Assembly: GCA_964570785.1 (NCBI GenBank)
Contig: CAZMZG010000002.1
Span: 11,156-75,155, forward strand
DNA length: 64,000 bases
From: Thermatribacter sp964570785
GTDB taxonomy: Bacteria > Atribacterota > Atribacteria > Atribacterales > Thermatribacteraceae
Reading direction: 5' to 3'
Part shown: positions 17,234-26,560 of the stretch, piece after piece
Layout of the letters: every line of letters begins with the position of its first letter
How positions within the stretch are numbered: position 1 is the stretch's first letter
Program-made: the position numbers and the translations under genes
The notes under the pieces: model-generated
What the model was told of the DNA's origin: nothing
Database searches by the model: none
The model's input: the letters and a program-made list of their open reading frames with translations, nothing else

Positions 17234-17263
17234 GGAACTAAAATGCTGAATTTATAATAAGAC

Positions 17264-18550
17264 TCAAACAGCGGCTTTTTTCTCAAGATAGTTCTTGCTC
17301 TCTCTGCGAATCACACAATGCAACCTGATTCTCTCTCCGTTTCCCACACTTTCCACAGACTCTACATATCCAAAACGATAAATTTCGCGTTGCAAATCCT
17401 GGACCTGAGAAGGATAAATCTCAAGAGAAAGCTTAACCATTCTTTTCGAAAGCAAAGCAGCAATCTCCCTGCGGAGATTTTCAATTCCTATCTTTTCCTT
17501 AGCAGACACAAAAACACAGGAAGAAGCTATCTCAAAAATATCTCTCTCCAGGTTGGGTATTTCTCTTGAAACCAAATCCACTTTGTTAAAAACCAGAATC
17601 TTGGGGTAATCCCCAACCCCGATCTCGTGAAGAGTTTGATTAATAACTTGAAAGTGCATCCGATATTGGGGATCGGTGATATCCAAAACTTCAAGAATGA
17701 GGTCCGCTTCTTTGACCTCCAGAAGGGTGCTTTTAAAAGCCTCTTTAATAGTAGGAGGCATTTCCCTGATAAAACCAACCGTATCACTGAAAATTACCTT
17801 ACCAATGCCTGGCAAAAAACTCTCTCTTGAAATAATATCCAGGGTCACAAACATTTGATTTTTGACAGCCACCGTAGCATTGGTAATGGCGTTTAAAAGT
17901 GTTGATTTTCCCGCGTTGGTATAACCAACTATAGCTACAACCGGCACCCTATTTTCGTTGCGCAATTTTTTCTGTACCGCTCTCTGTTTTTCAAGCTGCT
18001 CCAGACGCTGGACAAGGAAAGAAATTTTTTTCTTAATAGTTCTCCGCTCGACCTCTATTTTTTGTTCCCCAGGTCCCCTAGTACCAATACCTCCACCAGT
18101 GCGAGAAAGAACTTGCCCCTTACCAGGCAACCTGGAAAGCTCAAAGCGCAGGCGGGCAAGCTCTACGCGTATCTTGCCTTCGCGGGTTTTCGCTCTCTCA
18201 GCAAATATCTCATGAATAACCTCACTCTTAGTAAGAACTCGTTTTTGCCACTCTTTCTCAAGGTTACGTTGCTGAGAAGGGGTAACTTCGGTGCTGAGAA
18301 TAACAAACTCAACCTCTGGCAAATCTTTTAATCGTCGTTTAATTTCCTCGACTTTACCCCGGCTTAAATAATAGCGGTAAAATGGATTTCTGACCGTACA
18401 TTCAAAAACTTCGGATACCCAAAAACCAGCACTTTTTGCTATTTCTTTTATCTCCGCCACCAGCGCTTCCTCAGGAAAAGCACGAGAAGAAGCATCTTTA
18501 ACCAGAATAACGACACTTCTACGCAGATTCAAATCCTCGCAACCTCTCAT
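17264..18550 (-). CDS. hflX: GTPase HflX
   Basis: HflX is a ribosome-associated GTPase that rescues or splits stalled ribosomes under stress. The N-terminal domain has the T-P-S-Q-Q-R-N-L-E motif, followed by the G-G-x-G-T-R-G-P-G-E region and coiled coil, the G domain with Walker A G-Y-T-N-A-G-K-S-T, switch D-T-V-G-F-I-R and N-K-V-D, and a C-terminal domain. Length 428 is normal. It is the last gene of the rpsB operon, separated by 9 bp from the glycosyltransferase gene. Confidence 0.95.
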   Translation of the reverse strand: MRGCEDLNLRRSVVILVKDASSRAFPEEALVAEIKEIAKSAGFWVSEVFECTVRNPFYRYYLSRGKVEEIKRRLKDLPEVEFVILSTEVTPSQQRNLEKEWQKRVLTKSEVIHEIFAERAKTREGKIRVELARLRFELSRLPGKGQVLSRTGGGIGTRGPGEQKIEVERRTIKKKISFLVQRLEQLEKQRAVQKKLRNENRVPVVAIVGYTNAGKSTLLNAITNATVAVKNQMFVTLDIISRESFLPGIGKVIFSDTVGFIREMPPTIKEAFKSTLLEVKEADLILEVLDITDPQYRMHFQVINQTLHEIGVGDYPKILVFNKVDLVSREIPNLERDIFEIASSCVFVSAKEKIGIENLRREIAALLSKRMVKLSLEIYPSQVQDLQREIYRFGYVESVESVGNGERIRLHCVIRRESKNYLEKKAAV

Positions 18551-18559
18551 AACCCTTTT

Positions 18560-19198
18560 TTATCGACCCCCCTGATAAACGTTTTTAAGTATTTCCCAGT
18601 ACATTTTCATGCGTTCCTTAAAGCCCTTAACCAGACCAAACTTTTCCTCTTTCATAACATGGGTAAGCCCCGGTAAACTAACCAGTTTCACCCGAACTCC
18701 ATTCTTCCGTATATAGCGGTTAATAGCCACTTCAACCCCAAACCTTGAAACCTCCATATCAGAGATATTTTGCAACAAATCAGCTCTAATAGCCCTCTGT
18801 CCGGATAGAAGGGGCGCTATTTTTTGAGCAAAATCGGTGGCCAACCTCCCCTTCTCAAAAACTCCAATAGTGATGTCCGCCTCTCCTTTTAACACCGGCT
18901 CAATCAGATTCCTCACATGAAATTCCTGTAAGCCTACCAGGTCCGCATCAAGCAATAAAACAACATTGGTCCTTATATATTCCAGCCCCCGATATAGCGC
19001 GCCACCCTTGCCAACATTAAAACTCAACTCAACCACTTCGGCGCCCTTAGCCCTGGCGATTTCCACAGTGCGGTCCGTAGAACCATCGCTCACCACAACC
19101 ACTTGCTCCACGTAAAGCGAGTTTCTTAAGATATCAAGAATTGGCCCTATGGTTTTCTCTTCATTATAAGCAGCAATTATTGCCGTTACTTTATCCAT
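18560..19198 (-). CDS. family 2 glycosyltransferase
   Basis: A 212-residue GT-A fold transferase. The N-terminal A-A-Y-N-E-E-K-T-I nucleotide-sugar motif, V-S-D-G-S-T-D-R-T, and the metal-binding D-A-D (in L-L-L-D-A-D-L-V near residue 86) are all present. It has no membrane segments and resembles the short dolichyl-phosphate mannosyltransferase or glucosyl-phosphoglycerate synthase-like branch. Donor and acceptor cannot be read from sequence. It follows proS by 18 bp. Confidence 0.85.
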   Translation of the reverse strand: MDKVTAIIAAYNEEKTIGPILDILRNSLYVEQVVVVSDGSTDRTVEIARAKGAEVVELSFNVGKGGALYRGLEYIRTNVVLLLDADLVGLQEFHVRNLIEPVLKGEADITIGVFEKGRLATDFAQKIAPLLSGQRAIRADLLQNISDMEVSRFGVEVAINRYIRKNGVRVKLVSLPGLTHVMKEEKFGLVKGFKERMKMYWEILKNVYQGGR

Positions 19199-19216
19199 TA
19201 AAAGCTAACGCCTCCA

Positions 19217-20464
19217 TTATTTAAAGCCACTCTTTGCTCGATCCAACAGGTTAGCGATTTCCTGGGGGGAGATCTCTTCTCTATCCCCTGTCATACGGAA
19301 TTTTACTTCAATTTTACCCGTTTTCAAAAATTTTGTCCCCACAATTACCTGAACAGGAATTCCTAAAAGATCCGCTTCGTTAAACTTAAAACCAGCACTT
19401 ACATCACGATCATCAAGAAGCGCTTCAAAGTCCTGACTCAAGAGATCTTCATAAACCCTCTGAGCTTCCTGCATCTGTTCCTGCTGTTTGGCGTTAACTG
19501 GTATAACAATCACCTGATAGGGAGCTATAGAATAAGGCCACTTGATGCCCTGCTCATCGTGATGTGCTTCAATGGCCGCAGCCATCGTTCTGCCAATTCC
19601 TATACCATAACAACCCATAATTACGGGTTTTTCTTTCCCATCCTGATCTACAAAATAGGCCTTCATAGGTTCACTGTATTTGGTACCTAACTGAAAGATA
19701 TGTCCTACCTCTATACCCCTTTTCTCTTCCAAGGAGCTGCCACATCTTGTGCACTTCTCCTGCTCCTCGGTACTACCCAAACCACAGGAAGGACAAACTA
19801 CCACTTTTTCTTCGCCCGAATCGGCAAGAATGAGAAATTCGTGAGATACGTCTCCACCAATAACTCCCGACTCGGCCTCTACAGCTATAAAGTCAAGACC
19901 ACAGCGCTCAAAAACCCTGCAATAAGCACGGTACATTTTTTCATAACTTTTCTTCAATCCCTCGTAATCCACGTCGAAACTGTAAAGATCCTTCATGAGG
20001 AATTCTCTCGAACGCATAACGCCAAAACGAGGCCTTATCTCATCTCTGAACTTGGTCTGTATCTGGTAAAGCAAAAGAGGAAGCTGCTTATAGGAACGAA
20101 CTTCTCGGCGTACCAGATCAGTAATTACTTCCTCATGAGTTGGACCCAGGCAAAAATCGCGGTCTTTACGATCTTTAAAACGAATTAACTCCGGGCCATA
20201 AATATGCCACCTGCCCGTTTCCTTCCACAGTTCACCTGGATGCAAAGCTGGAAGCAACAATTCTTGGCCGCCCACCCGGTTCATTTCCTCTCTCACAATT
20301 TCAATTATCTTGTTCAAAACCCGCAGTCCCAAAGGTAAAAAACTATAAATACCCGAAGAAAGTTGACGAATCAAACCTGCCCTAAGCATTAAACTGTGAC
20401 TCGCAACTTCAGCCTCCTGAGGCGTTTCTTTCAGGGTTGGAGCAAAAAGAGCTGACATCTTCAA
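19217..20464 (-). CDS. proS: prolyl-tRNA synthetase without the editing domain, with a Cys4 insertion
   Basis: Class II synthetase charging tRNA-Pro. Motif 1, motif 2 and motif 3 (G-C-Y-G-I-G-I-G-R) and the C-terminal anticodon-binding domain are complete, but the protein is 415 residues instead of about 570. In standard bacterial enzymes a roughly 180-residue editing (INS) domain sits between the S-H-E-F-L-I-L-A-D-S-G-E and R-G-I-E-V-G-H-I-F-Q motifs. Here only about 30 residues are present, with cysteines C224, C227, C238 and C241 in a CxxC...CxxC arrangement, a likely zinc knuckle. Alphaproteobacterial short enzymes also lack INS; I do not know the Cys4 feature from those. Confidence 0.94.
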   Translation of the reverse strand: MKMSALFAPTLKETPQEAEVASHSLMLRAGLIRQLSSGIYSFLPLGLRVLNKIIEIVREEMNRVGGQELLLPALHPGELWKETGRWHIYGPELIRFKDRKDRDFCLGPTHEEVITDLVRREVRSYKQLPLLLYQIQTKFRDEIRPRFGVMRSREFLMKDLYSFDVDYEGLKKSYEKMYRAYCRVFERCGLDFIAVEAESGVIGGDVSHEFLILADSGEEKVVVCPSCGLGSTEEQEKCTRCGSSLEEKRGIEVGHIFQLGTKYSEPMKAYFVDQDGKEKPVIMGCYGIGIGRTMAAAIEAHHDEQGIKWPYSIAPYQVIVIPVNAKQQEQMQEAQRVYEDLLSQDFEALLDDRDVSAGFKFNEADLLGIPVQVIVGTKFLKTGKIEVKFRMTGDREEISPQEIANLLDRAKSGFK

Positions 20465-20470
20465 CTAAAG

Positions 20471-21547
20471 CTACCCCCTTTTGGCTTCAACTGACTTTAT
20501 CTTTTCTTTCAAAAGTGAAATAAAATAATCCAAAACCTCGTGATCTCGGACAACTTTTTCCACTTTACCTTTCGAGAAAATAACTCCACCTGAGCGAGAA
20601 AAAGCCAATCCCAGCTCCGCCTCCTTAGCTTCACCGGGTCCATTTACTTCACACCCCATTATAGCTATTCGGAAAGGGGGGACAATTCCTTCTTTCTCAA
20701 AAAAGGCTTTCACCCTCTCCACAGCAGCAACCACATCCCCCCGGCAGCGCGCACAGGTGGGACAGGAAATGATGTCTCCTCCCCTCTTACGCAAACCCAA
20801 AAAACCAAGAATCATCCAGGCTACTTTAACTTCAAGCACCGGATCCCGGGAAGTCAAGGAAACCCGGATGGTATTGCCAATTCCCTCAAAAAGAACCAGG
20901 CCGATACCCAGAGCCGACCTCACCACACCTTCCAATCCCCCTCCAGCTTCGGTGACTCCTATATGAATCGGGTAAGGAAAAGCCTTGCTCAATCGGCGAT
21001 TAATTTCTACGGTTTCCCCAACTTCTGTTGACTTTGCAGAAAGAAATAAATTCTTAATCCCTTTTTTCTCTGCAAAATCCACCATTTCGGAAACGCTCTC
21101 AAAAAGAGCCTCAACCCGAGGAAGACCCCTGAAGCGGGCAGGGAGAGAACCAGTGTTGGCTCCCACCCGCAAGGCAGTATTGTAATCTCGCAACACAGAA
21201 AAAAGCTTCTCGAGACGAAGGTGATCACCCAAAGTCCCAGGGTTAATCCTCACTGCCTCAAAACCTGAACGAACACACTCGGTAGCCAAATCAAGGTTGA
21301 AATGGACATCAGCAATGAGAGGTATCTTTACTCGCTCCTTAACTTTCTTTGCTCCTTCCAGGGCGCTTTCTTCCGGAATGGACAAACGAAAAATCTCACA
21401 CCCGGCAGCTTGAGCCCTGTTGATCTCACAAACAGCCGCCTCTACCTGAAGAGGGCTTTGTCTTCCCATTCCCTCTACATAAACAGGGTTACTACCACCG
21501 ATGATCAACTTCCCCATAACTATTTCTCTGGCACTTGTCCTGTGCAT
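20471..21547 (-). CDS. ispG: 4-hydroxy-3-methylbut-2-enyl diphosphate synthase IspG
   Basis: IspG catalyses the penultimate MEP-pathway step, reductive conversion of MEcPP to HMBPP. The TIM-barrel part is followed by the 4Fe-4S domain with C-P-T-C-A-R-C and G-C-E-V-N-G-P-G-E motifs, which hold the cluster ligands. At 358 residues it is the short bacterial form without the plant-type insert. Its start overlaps the rseP stop by 1 bp, and dxr of the same pathway lies one gene upstream. Confidence 0.96.
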   Translation of the reverse strand: MHRTSAREIVMGKLIIGGSNPVYVEGMGRQSPLQVEAAVCEINRAQAAGCEIFRLSIPEESALEGAKKVKERVKIPLIADVHFNLDLATECVRSGFEAVRINPGTLGDHLRLEKLFSVLRDYNTALRVGANTGSLPARFRGLPRVEALFESVSEMVDFAEKKGIKNLFLSAKSTEVGETVEINRRLSKAFPYPIHIGVTEAGGGLEGVVRSALGIGLVLFEGIGNTIRVSLTSRDPVLEVKVAWMILGFLGLRKRGGDIISCPTCARCRGDVVAAVERVKAFFEKEGIVPPFRIAIMGCEVNGPGEAKEAELGLAFSRSGGVIFSKGKVEKVVRDHEVLDYFISLLKEKIKSVEAKRG

Positions 21548-22593
21548 CAGTCACCCACCAAAATCCTCATGACATCCTGATAAGTAACAAAAATGGCTAA
21601 GAGAAAGATAAAAAGAATTCCGACAAGATAAATAAACCCTATCTTTTCTTGCTCCAGGGGTTTACCACGTATTTTCTCAACCAGAAAAATTAGCAAATGA
21701 CCACCATCAAGCAGGGGTATGGGAAGCAAATTAAAGATAGCCAAAAAAACGCTGATGATAGCCGAAAACATCAACAAGTTCAAAAATCCCAGACTCGCCG
21801 CCTGACCAGCCATCTGAGCAATCCCTAAAGGACCCGTCAGCTCCAAAGGCAACTTGCCAAGTAATGTGTAAAGAAGGCCCACTATACTCAACAAAAACCA
21901 ATTTATTACGGTATAGGCGCTTTTCCCAAAAGCCAACAGAGGATTAACCCGACGATTATTAATGCCGAAAACAGCGCGCACCAGAGCTCTCCCCTCTTCC
22001 TCGTCCCACTCCGGAACAACGACTATCCGTTTTGTCTCGCCCCTGCGCTGGATGGTCAATTCTACCTTTTTTTCTGCACTCTGAGAAAGGAAAGAAACAA
22101 ACTTTTCCAGATCCATGGCCTCACCGTTTACCTGAAGCACTACATCTCCTGCCTGCAGACCAGCTCTATCAGCAGGACCACCAGGAATGACTTCTATAAC
22201 CCTAAGCTCCTGTGCAGGAACGCCTATCACCAGAAAAACAATAAATACCAGCAATATAGAGAGAACTATGTTCATCAAAGGTCCAGCAAGCACAACCAGG
22301 CTTCTTTGCCACATTGGTTTACCATCAAAGCGCTGTGTACGCGGTACCTGGGCTTCTTCATATCCCTCAATGAGGTTTCCTTCCATACCGGCCATCTTCA
22401 CAAAACCACCCAGGGGAAGTAGTCTTATTGAGAACTCTGTCTCCCTGCCACGGTAAGAAAAAATGGGTGGCCCGTAACCAATTGAAAAACTGAGCACCTT
22501 AATACCAAAAAAGCGGGCAAAAATAAAATGTCCAAATTCGTGAAAAGTGGCTAAAAGACCGATAACGAAGATGAAAGCCAAAAAACTCAACAT
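21547..22593 (-). CDS. rseP: RseP/RasP family site-2 zinc metalloprotease
   Basis: Intramembrane protease that cleaves membrane-embedded regulators or signal-peptide remnants. H-E-F-G-H at residues 18-22 is the zinc motif, inside the first membrane segment. A single PDZ domain (about residues 125-205) and the C-terminal L-L-P-I-P-L-L-D-G-G-H motif with the third zinc ligand follow. Length 348 fits. It is embedded between dxr and ispG, the conserved order in many bacteria; no anti-sigma factor substrate is visible nearby. Confidence 0.95.
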   Translation of the reverse strand: MLSFLAFIFVIGLLATFHEFGHFIFARFFGIKVLSFSIGYGPPIFSYRGRETEFSIRLLPLGGFVKMAGMEGNLIEGYEEAQVPRTQRFDGKPMWQRSLVVLAGPLMNIVLSILLVFIVFLVIGVPAQELRVIEVIPGGPADRAGLQAGDVVLQVNGEAMDLEKFVSFLSQSAEKKVELTIQRRGETKRIVVVPEWDEEEGRALVRAVFGINNRRVNPLLAFGKSAYTVINWFLLSIVGLLYTLLGKLPLELTGPLGIAQMAGQAASLGFLNLLMFSAIISVFLAIFNLLPIPLLDGGHLLIFLVEKIRGKPLEQEKIGFIYLVGILFIFLLAIFVTYQDVMRILVGD

Positions 22594-23741
22594 TAAGAAC
22601 GCCCCCGCACGACAATGCGTTCTTTAGCCAGATGGTAACCCTTCCAATAAATTTCGAGGGCCTCTTCCAGATTGGAAGGATTGGGAACCCTGGTCTGCAA
22701 GCATTCCTCAAGCACCGCTGCTATTTCTCCAAAGGATAACCTGCGAGCAAGAAAAGCTTCAACGCAAGCCTGGTCAGCTCCACAGAAGAAAGCTGGATAA
22801 CCCCCTCTCCGTCTGGCCACCTCAAGTGCCAGGTAAAAACCTTGAAATCGCTCAGAAACCGGATAGTCAAAGCTAAGCGTGCGAACCCCACCCAGCTCCT
22901 CTGCAAAAAGATTCGAAGCTGGGGTAAACCTACTCCTCAGGAAAGGATACAACGAAGCCCTGATAACCTTCCTCATATCAGGGGGGAACATAACCATATG
23001 ATACATGCCATCCTGCAACCTGAGGCCAGCATGAAGATAGCTCTCACGCTGCACAAAAACGTCAATCTGATGACAAGAGAGTTCGAATAAATAGCAGGCT
23101 TCTATTACCTCCAGTCCCTTATTAACCAGGGTAGCTGAATCAACGGTAATTTTGTCGCCCATTTTCCAGTTGGGATGAGCCAGGGTCATTTCGGGAGTTA
23201 TGTCCTCAAAGCTGCCTCGCCACTCATAAAAAGGCCCCCCAGAAGCAGTTAAATAAACTTTCTCCACTTGCCCGGGATCTCGCAAACCTCTGTAAAGACT
23301 CCACAGTGCGTAATGTTCGCTGTCCAGGGGTATCAAACTCCGGTTAGAAAAAACTGAAACTTCGTTCTTTAAAACCTCACCAGAAACTATCATTAACTCT
23401 TTACTGGCTACCCAAAGGGGTTTAGAAAAACTCAGTAAACCCGCAAAAATATCCAGGAAGTCCAAACCAGCCGAAGCTATAAAAACCCCGTCTATTTTTG
23501 AAGAGAAAAGGACTTCTCGCAACCCTTTCTCAGATAACAAAACGGTATTGTCAATTTTTTTCTCTGCCACTCCTTTAATAAAAGCATAATCAGGACGATA
23601 TTTATCAATCTGCTCCTTCAGTTTCTGGTAGTTCTTAAAACCGCTTATAAGGCAGATTTCGAAGCTATCAGGGTATTCAGAGAGCACCTCCAAAATTTGA
23701 GTGCCCAAAAATCCGGTAGATCCCAGAACAGCGATTTTCAA
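22593..23741 (-). CDS. dxr: 1-deoxy-D-xylulose 5-phosphate reductoisomerase
   Basis: Dxr (IspC) converts DXP to MEP with NADPH, the committed MEP-pathway step. The N-terminal G-S-T-G-F-L-G nucleotide-binding loop, the substrate/metal region P-L-D-S-E-H and the nearly invariant H-P-N-W-K-M-G-D-K-I-T-V-D-S stretch are present. Length 382 is normal. It lies 6 bp after cdsA and overlaps rseP by 1 bp. Confidence 0.96.
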   Translation of the reverse strand: MKIAVLGSTGFLGTQILEVLSEYPDSFEICLISGFKNYQKLKEQIDKYRPDYAFIKGVAEKKIDNTVLLSEKGLREVLFSSKIDGVFIASAGLDFLDIFAGLLSFSKPLWVASKELMIVSGEVLKNEVSVFSNRSLIPLDSEHYALWSLYRGLRDPGQVEKVYLTASGGPFYEWRGSFEDITPEMTLAHPNWKMGDKITVDSATLVNKGLEVIEACYLFELSCHQIDVFVQRESYLHAGLRLQDGMYHMVMFPPDMRKVIRASLYPFLRSRFTPASNLFAEELGGVRTLSFDYPVSERFQGFYLALEVARRRGGYPAFFCGADQACVEAFLARRLSFGEIAAVLEECLQTRVPNPSNLEEALEIYWKGYHLAKERIVVRGRS

Positions 23742-23747
23742 AGCCCT

Positions 23748-24575
23748 CTACCCCCAAATCGTACAAAAGAGATATGCTAAAGGCCCAACCATAAAAAAGG
23801 AATCAAAGCGGTCCAGCAAGCCCCCATGGCCGGGCAGAAAAACTCCTGAATCTTTCAAACCCGAGCGACGCTTGAGGCCAGACTCAAAAAGGTCTCCCAA
23901 GAAAGCCACACTACCCAGAGCCAGACCAAACCACCAGCCAGTGACTCCTGAAAAAGGCCACAAAGAAAACTTACCTATAAAATAAGCCCCCAGCGCAGCA
24001 CAAAGCAGTCCGCCCCCAAAACCTTCCCAGCTCTTGCCCGGACTCAAGCGGGGAATCACCTTGTGTTTCCCCCATTTTTTTCCAAAAAGATAAGCTCCAA
24101 TATCGTTTGACCACACCACCAGAGCAAAACCTACTATGGTTAGTCTGCTCCACTCTACACCCACTCTGACCCAGAAAAGCGGCAGCAAAAAACAATAGAG
24201 AACGCCAAACAAAAAGAACCCCACTCTTTCCAAGAGTCGAGACAAATCGTTCATGCCCCAGTAAATTAAAGCTATAAATACTCCATACCAACCAGCAATC
24301 AAGAAATGACTAATATTTGTGACTTCAAAAAAAAATTTTCCATAAACCAAGAAGGAAGAAAAAACAAAAAGAACCAGAGCAAAAATTCTTTCTTCCTTTA
24401 TAAAAACCATCTTTGAGAATTCTTGCATAGCCAGGAGCGAAAGCGTCCAAAAAAGGAAAATAAAGCTCCATTTACTAAAAAGAACCAAAACCAGAAAAAG
24501 AGGAATTGTAGCTACAATACTTAATGTCCGTTGCCTTAACTCGCTTTTCTCCATAGAAATAGCGTTTTTCAGCAA
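23748..24575 (-). CDS. cdsA: phosphatidate cytidylyltransferase CdsA
   Basis: CdsA makes CDP-diacylglycerol from phosphatidate and CTP at the membrane. The 275-residue protein has about seven membrane segments and the C-terminal family signature: S-G-L-K-R, then K-D-S-G, then G-H-G-G-L-L-D-R-F-D. The chosen TTG start overlaps the uppS stop by 7 bp; a GGAGGG lies just upstream, and a later ATG at 24554 without a ribosome-binding site is the alternative. Confidence 0.94.
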   Translation of the reverse strand: MLKNAISMEKSELRQRTLSIVATIPLFLVLVLFSKWSFIFLFWTLSLLAMQEFSKMVFIKEERIFALVLFVFSSFLVYGKFFFEVTNISHFLIAGWYGVFIALIYWGMNDLSRLLERVGFFLFGVLYCFLLPLFWVRVGVEWSRLTIVGFALVVWSNDIGAYLFGKKWGKHKVIPRLSPGKSWEGFGGGLLCAALGAYFIGKFSLWPFSGVTGWWFGLALGSVAFLGDLFESGLKRRSGLKDSGVFLPGHGGLLDRFDSFFMVGPLAYLFCTIWG

Positions 24576-25267
24576 ATCCCTCCAAATTTTCTCTTCCTTT
24601 TAGAAAAATCACCTATAGCCACCTCGAGCTCTTCTGGCGTAAAATCTGGCCATAAGGTGGGAGTAAACCACAACTCAGCGTAAGCCGCCTGCCACAACAA
24701 AAAATTGCTCAGCCTTTGCTCCCCCCCAGTACGAATTACCAGATCGGGATCCGGTTGACCTGAGGTGTCCAGAAAGCGAGAAAAAACTTCTTCTCTGAGA
24801 AATTCAAAATCACCCCTGTACACTGCAAACCATTTTTGAAAAGCTCGCAAAATTTCATCGCGCCCCCCGTAGTTGAGAGCAATATTCAGTCTGAGGCTAG
24901 TGTTGGAAGCAGTCTCTTCCTCAAGCTGGACCATTCTTGAAACCAGATTCTCCGGAAGACCTTCCCTGCGACCGATGAAGATCACTTTAACTCCCTTTTC
25001 TTTAAGCTCCGGACCATATCGGTCAATACTCTCTTCAAAAAGTCTTAACAAAGCCTGGACCTCGCTAAGTGGCCTCCGCCAATTTTCGGTAGAAAAAGAA
25101 TAAAGTGTCAGAGAAACCAGCTTTTCTTCAGAACTCTTGGCCACGATATCTCGAATGACTTCCACACCCTTGCGATGACCCTCTACCCGGGGAAGCCCTC
25201 TTCTCTCCGCCCATCTGCCATTTCCATCCATAATTATGGCAACATGTTTTAACTCTCCCATGCTCAT
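24569..25267 (-). CDS. uppS: isoprenyl transferase (undecaprenyl diphosphate synthase) UppS
   Basis: Cis-prenyltransferase that elongates farnesyl diphosphate to the C55 lipid carrier for cell-wall synthesis. The catalytic I-M-D-G-N-G-R-W motif near residues 12-19, S-T-E-N-W-R-R-P and the C-terminal R-T-G-G-E-Q-R-L-S-N-F motif are all visible. Length 232 is typical. It overlaps frr by 4 bp. Confidence 0.96.
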   Translation of the reverse strand: MSMGELKHVAIIMDGNGRWAERRGLPRVEGHRKGVEVIRDIVAKSSEEKLVSLTLYSFSTENWRRPLSEVQALLRLFEESIDRYGPELKEKGVKVIFIGRREGLPENLVSRMVQLEEETASNTSLRLNIALNYGGRDEILRAFQKWFAVYRGDFEFLREEVFSRFLDTSGQPDPDLVIRTGGEQRLSNFLLWQAAYAELWFTPTLWPDFTPEELEVAIGDFSKRKRKFGGIC

Positions 25268-25830
25268 AGTTCCATTATTTCCTTCTCTTTACGCTCCCAT
25301 AGTCCCTCTATTTCGTTAATGTGTTCATCAGTGAGTTTCTGAACCTCAGCCTGGGCATGCTTGCTTTCGTCCTCGGATATTTCACCTGCTTTTTCAAGCT
25401 TACGTATCTCTTCGTTAGCCTCTCTACGCAAATTGCGTACAGCCACTTTCGCATCCTCAGCTATCTTTTTAGCCATTTTAGCCATTTCTCTTCTCCGCTC
25501 TTCAGTAAGCGGAGGAACTGCAACTCTTATCACGTCAGAATCAACCGCGGGGTTAAAACCTAACTCTGATTTCCATATTGCTTTTTCAATCGCCTTCAGG
25601 GAAGCCTTGTCCCAGGGTTGGATAAGTATGGTGCGAGCATCGGGGGTGGTAATGGATGCAATCTGTTTCAACTCCACAAAGGTGCCGTAGTACTCGACCT
25701 GGACATTTTCTACCAGTGCCGGAGAGGCCCGACCAGTCTTAACATGGGAAAGCTCCTCCTGAGCTACACTCACTGCTTGCTTCATCCTTTTTTTAATGTC
25801 CTTTAATAACTCTTTAACTTTGTCGAGCAT
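25264..25830 (-). CDS. frr: ribosome recycling factor
   Basis: RRF splits post-termination ribosomes together with EF-G. The 188-residue product starting at ATG 25830 begins M-L-D-K-V-K and follows a GGGAGGAAG site; a longer in-frame start at 25857 would lie inside pyrH. The K-T-G-R-A-S-P-A-L loop and the C-terminal helices are conserved. It overlaps pyrH by 17 bp. Confidence 0.96.
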   Translation of the reverse strand: MLDKVKELLKDIKKRMKQAVSVAQEELSHVKTGRASPALVENVQVEYYGTFVELKQIASITTPDARTILIQPWDKASLKAIEKAIWKSELGFNPAVDSDVIRVAVPPLTEERRREMAKMAKKIAEDAKVAVRNLRREANEEIRKLEKAGEISEDESKHAQAEVQKLTDEHINEIEGLWERKEKEIMEL

Positions 25831-26560
25831 CTTCCTCCCTCCCAACAAAAGTTCCAATTTGATGTCCAGTAACTACTTTGACCAGACTGTCTGGCTCACC
25901 AATACTAAACACTATAATGGGAATATTATTTTCCATACATAATGAAACTGCGGTGGAATCCATAACCTTGAGGCCCTTATTGAGAAGATCCAGATACTTT
26001 AACTTTTCAAACTTTACCGCATCTTTGTGCAAAAGGGGATCTTCTTCATAAATACCATCCACTTTTGTGGCTTTTAAAACCGCCTCTGCCCTGATCTCAG
26101 CTGCTCGCAAAGCAGCTGCTGTATCTGTAGAAAAATAAGGATTGCCAGTGCCCGCCGCAAAAATAACGATTCTCCCTTTCTCAAGATGCCGAATAGCTCG
26201 CCTTCTAATATAGGGTTCAGCTATAGCCCGCATCTCGATCGCTGTCTGAACACGGGTAGGGACGCCCTTGCTCTCCAGGAAATCCTGAAAAGCAAGAGCG
26301 TTAATCACCGTGGCCAACATACCCATGTAATCAGCAGTTACCCTGCTGATACCGTCTTTGTCCGCAGAGCGTCCTCTAAATATGTTGCCCCCACCCACTA
26401 CTATAGCAATCTCTACTCCCAGGTTTCTCACCTTAATGACCTCTTCACTGAGGTAATCGAGAAACCGAACATCAATGCCCCAGGAAAGAGATCCAGCCAG
26501 AGCTTCTCCAGAAAGCTTTAGAAGAATTCTCTTAAAGCGTAATGAAGAATCACTGCTCAT
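25814..26560 (-). CDS. pyrH: UMP kinase PyrH
   Basis: Hexameric amino-acid-kinase-fold enzyme phosphorylating UMP to UDP. The K-L-S-G-E-A-L-A-G N-terminal loop, V-G-G-G-N-I-F-R-G, the G-T-G-N-P-Y-F-S-T-D-T-A-A motif and the C-terminal M-D-S-T-A segment are present. I choose ATG 26560 (248 residues), which overlaps the tsf stop; an earlier ATG at 26587 is in frame but would extend well into tsf. Confidence 0.95.
   Translation of the reverse strand: MSSDSSLRFKRILLKLSGEALAGSLSWGIDVRFLDYLSEEVIKVRNLGVEIAIVVGGGNIFRGRSADKDGISRVTADYMGMLATVINALAFQDFLESKGVPTRVQTAIEMRAIAEPYIRRRAIRHLEKGRIVIFAAGTGNPYFSTDTAAALRAAEIRAEAVLKATKVDGIYEEDPLLHKDAVKFEKLKYLDLLNKGLKVMDSTAVSLCMENNIPIIVFSIGEPDSLVKVVTGHQIGTFVGREEDARQS

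Noticed and set aside
19217..20464. proS as a pseudogene or internal deletion
   Set aside because: All class II motifs and the anticodon-binding domain are intact and in frame, and the bridge is an ordered Cys4 segment.
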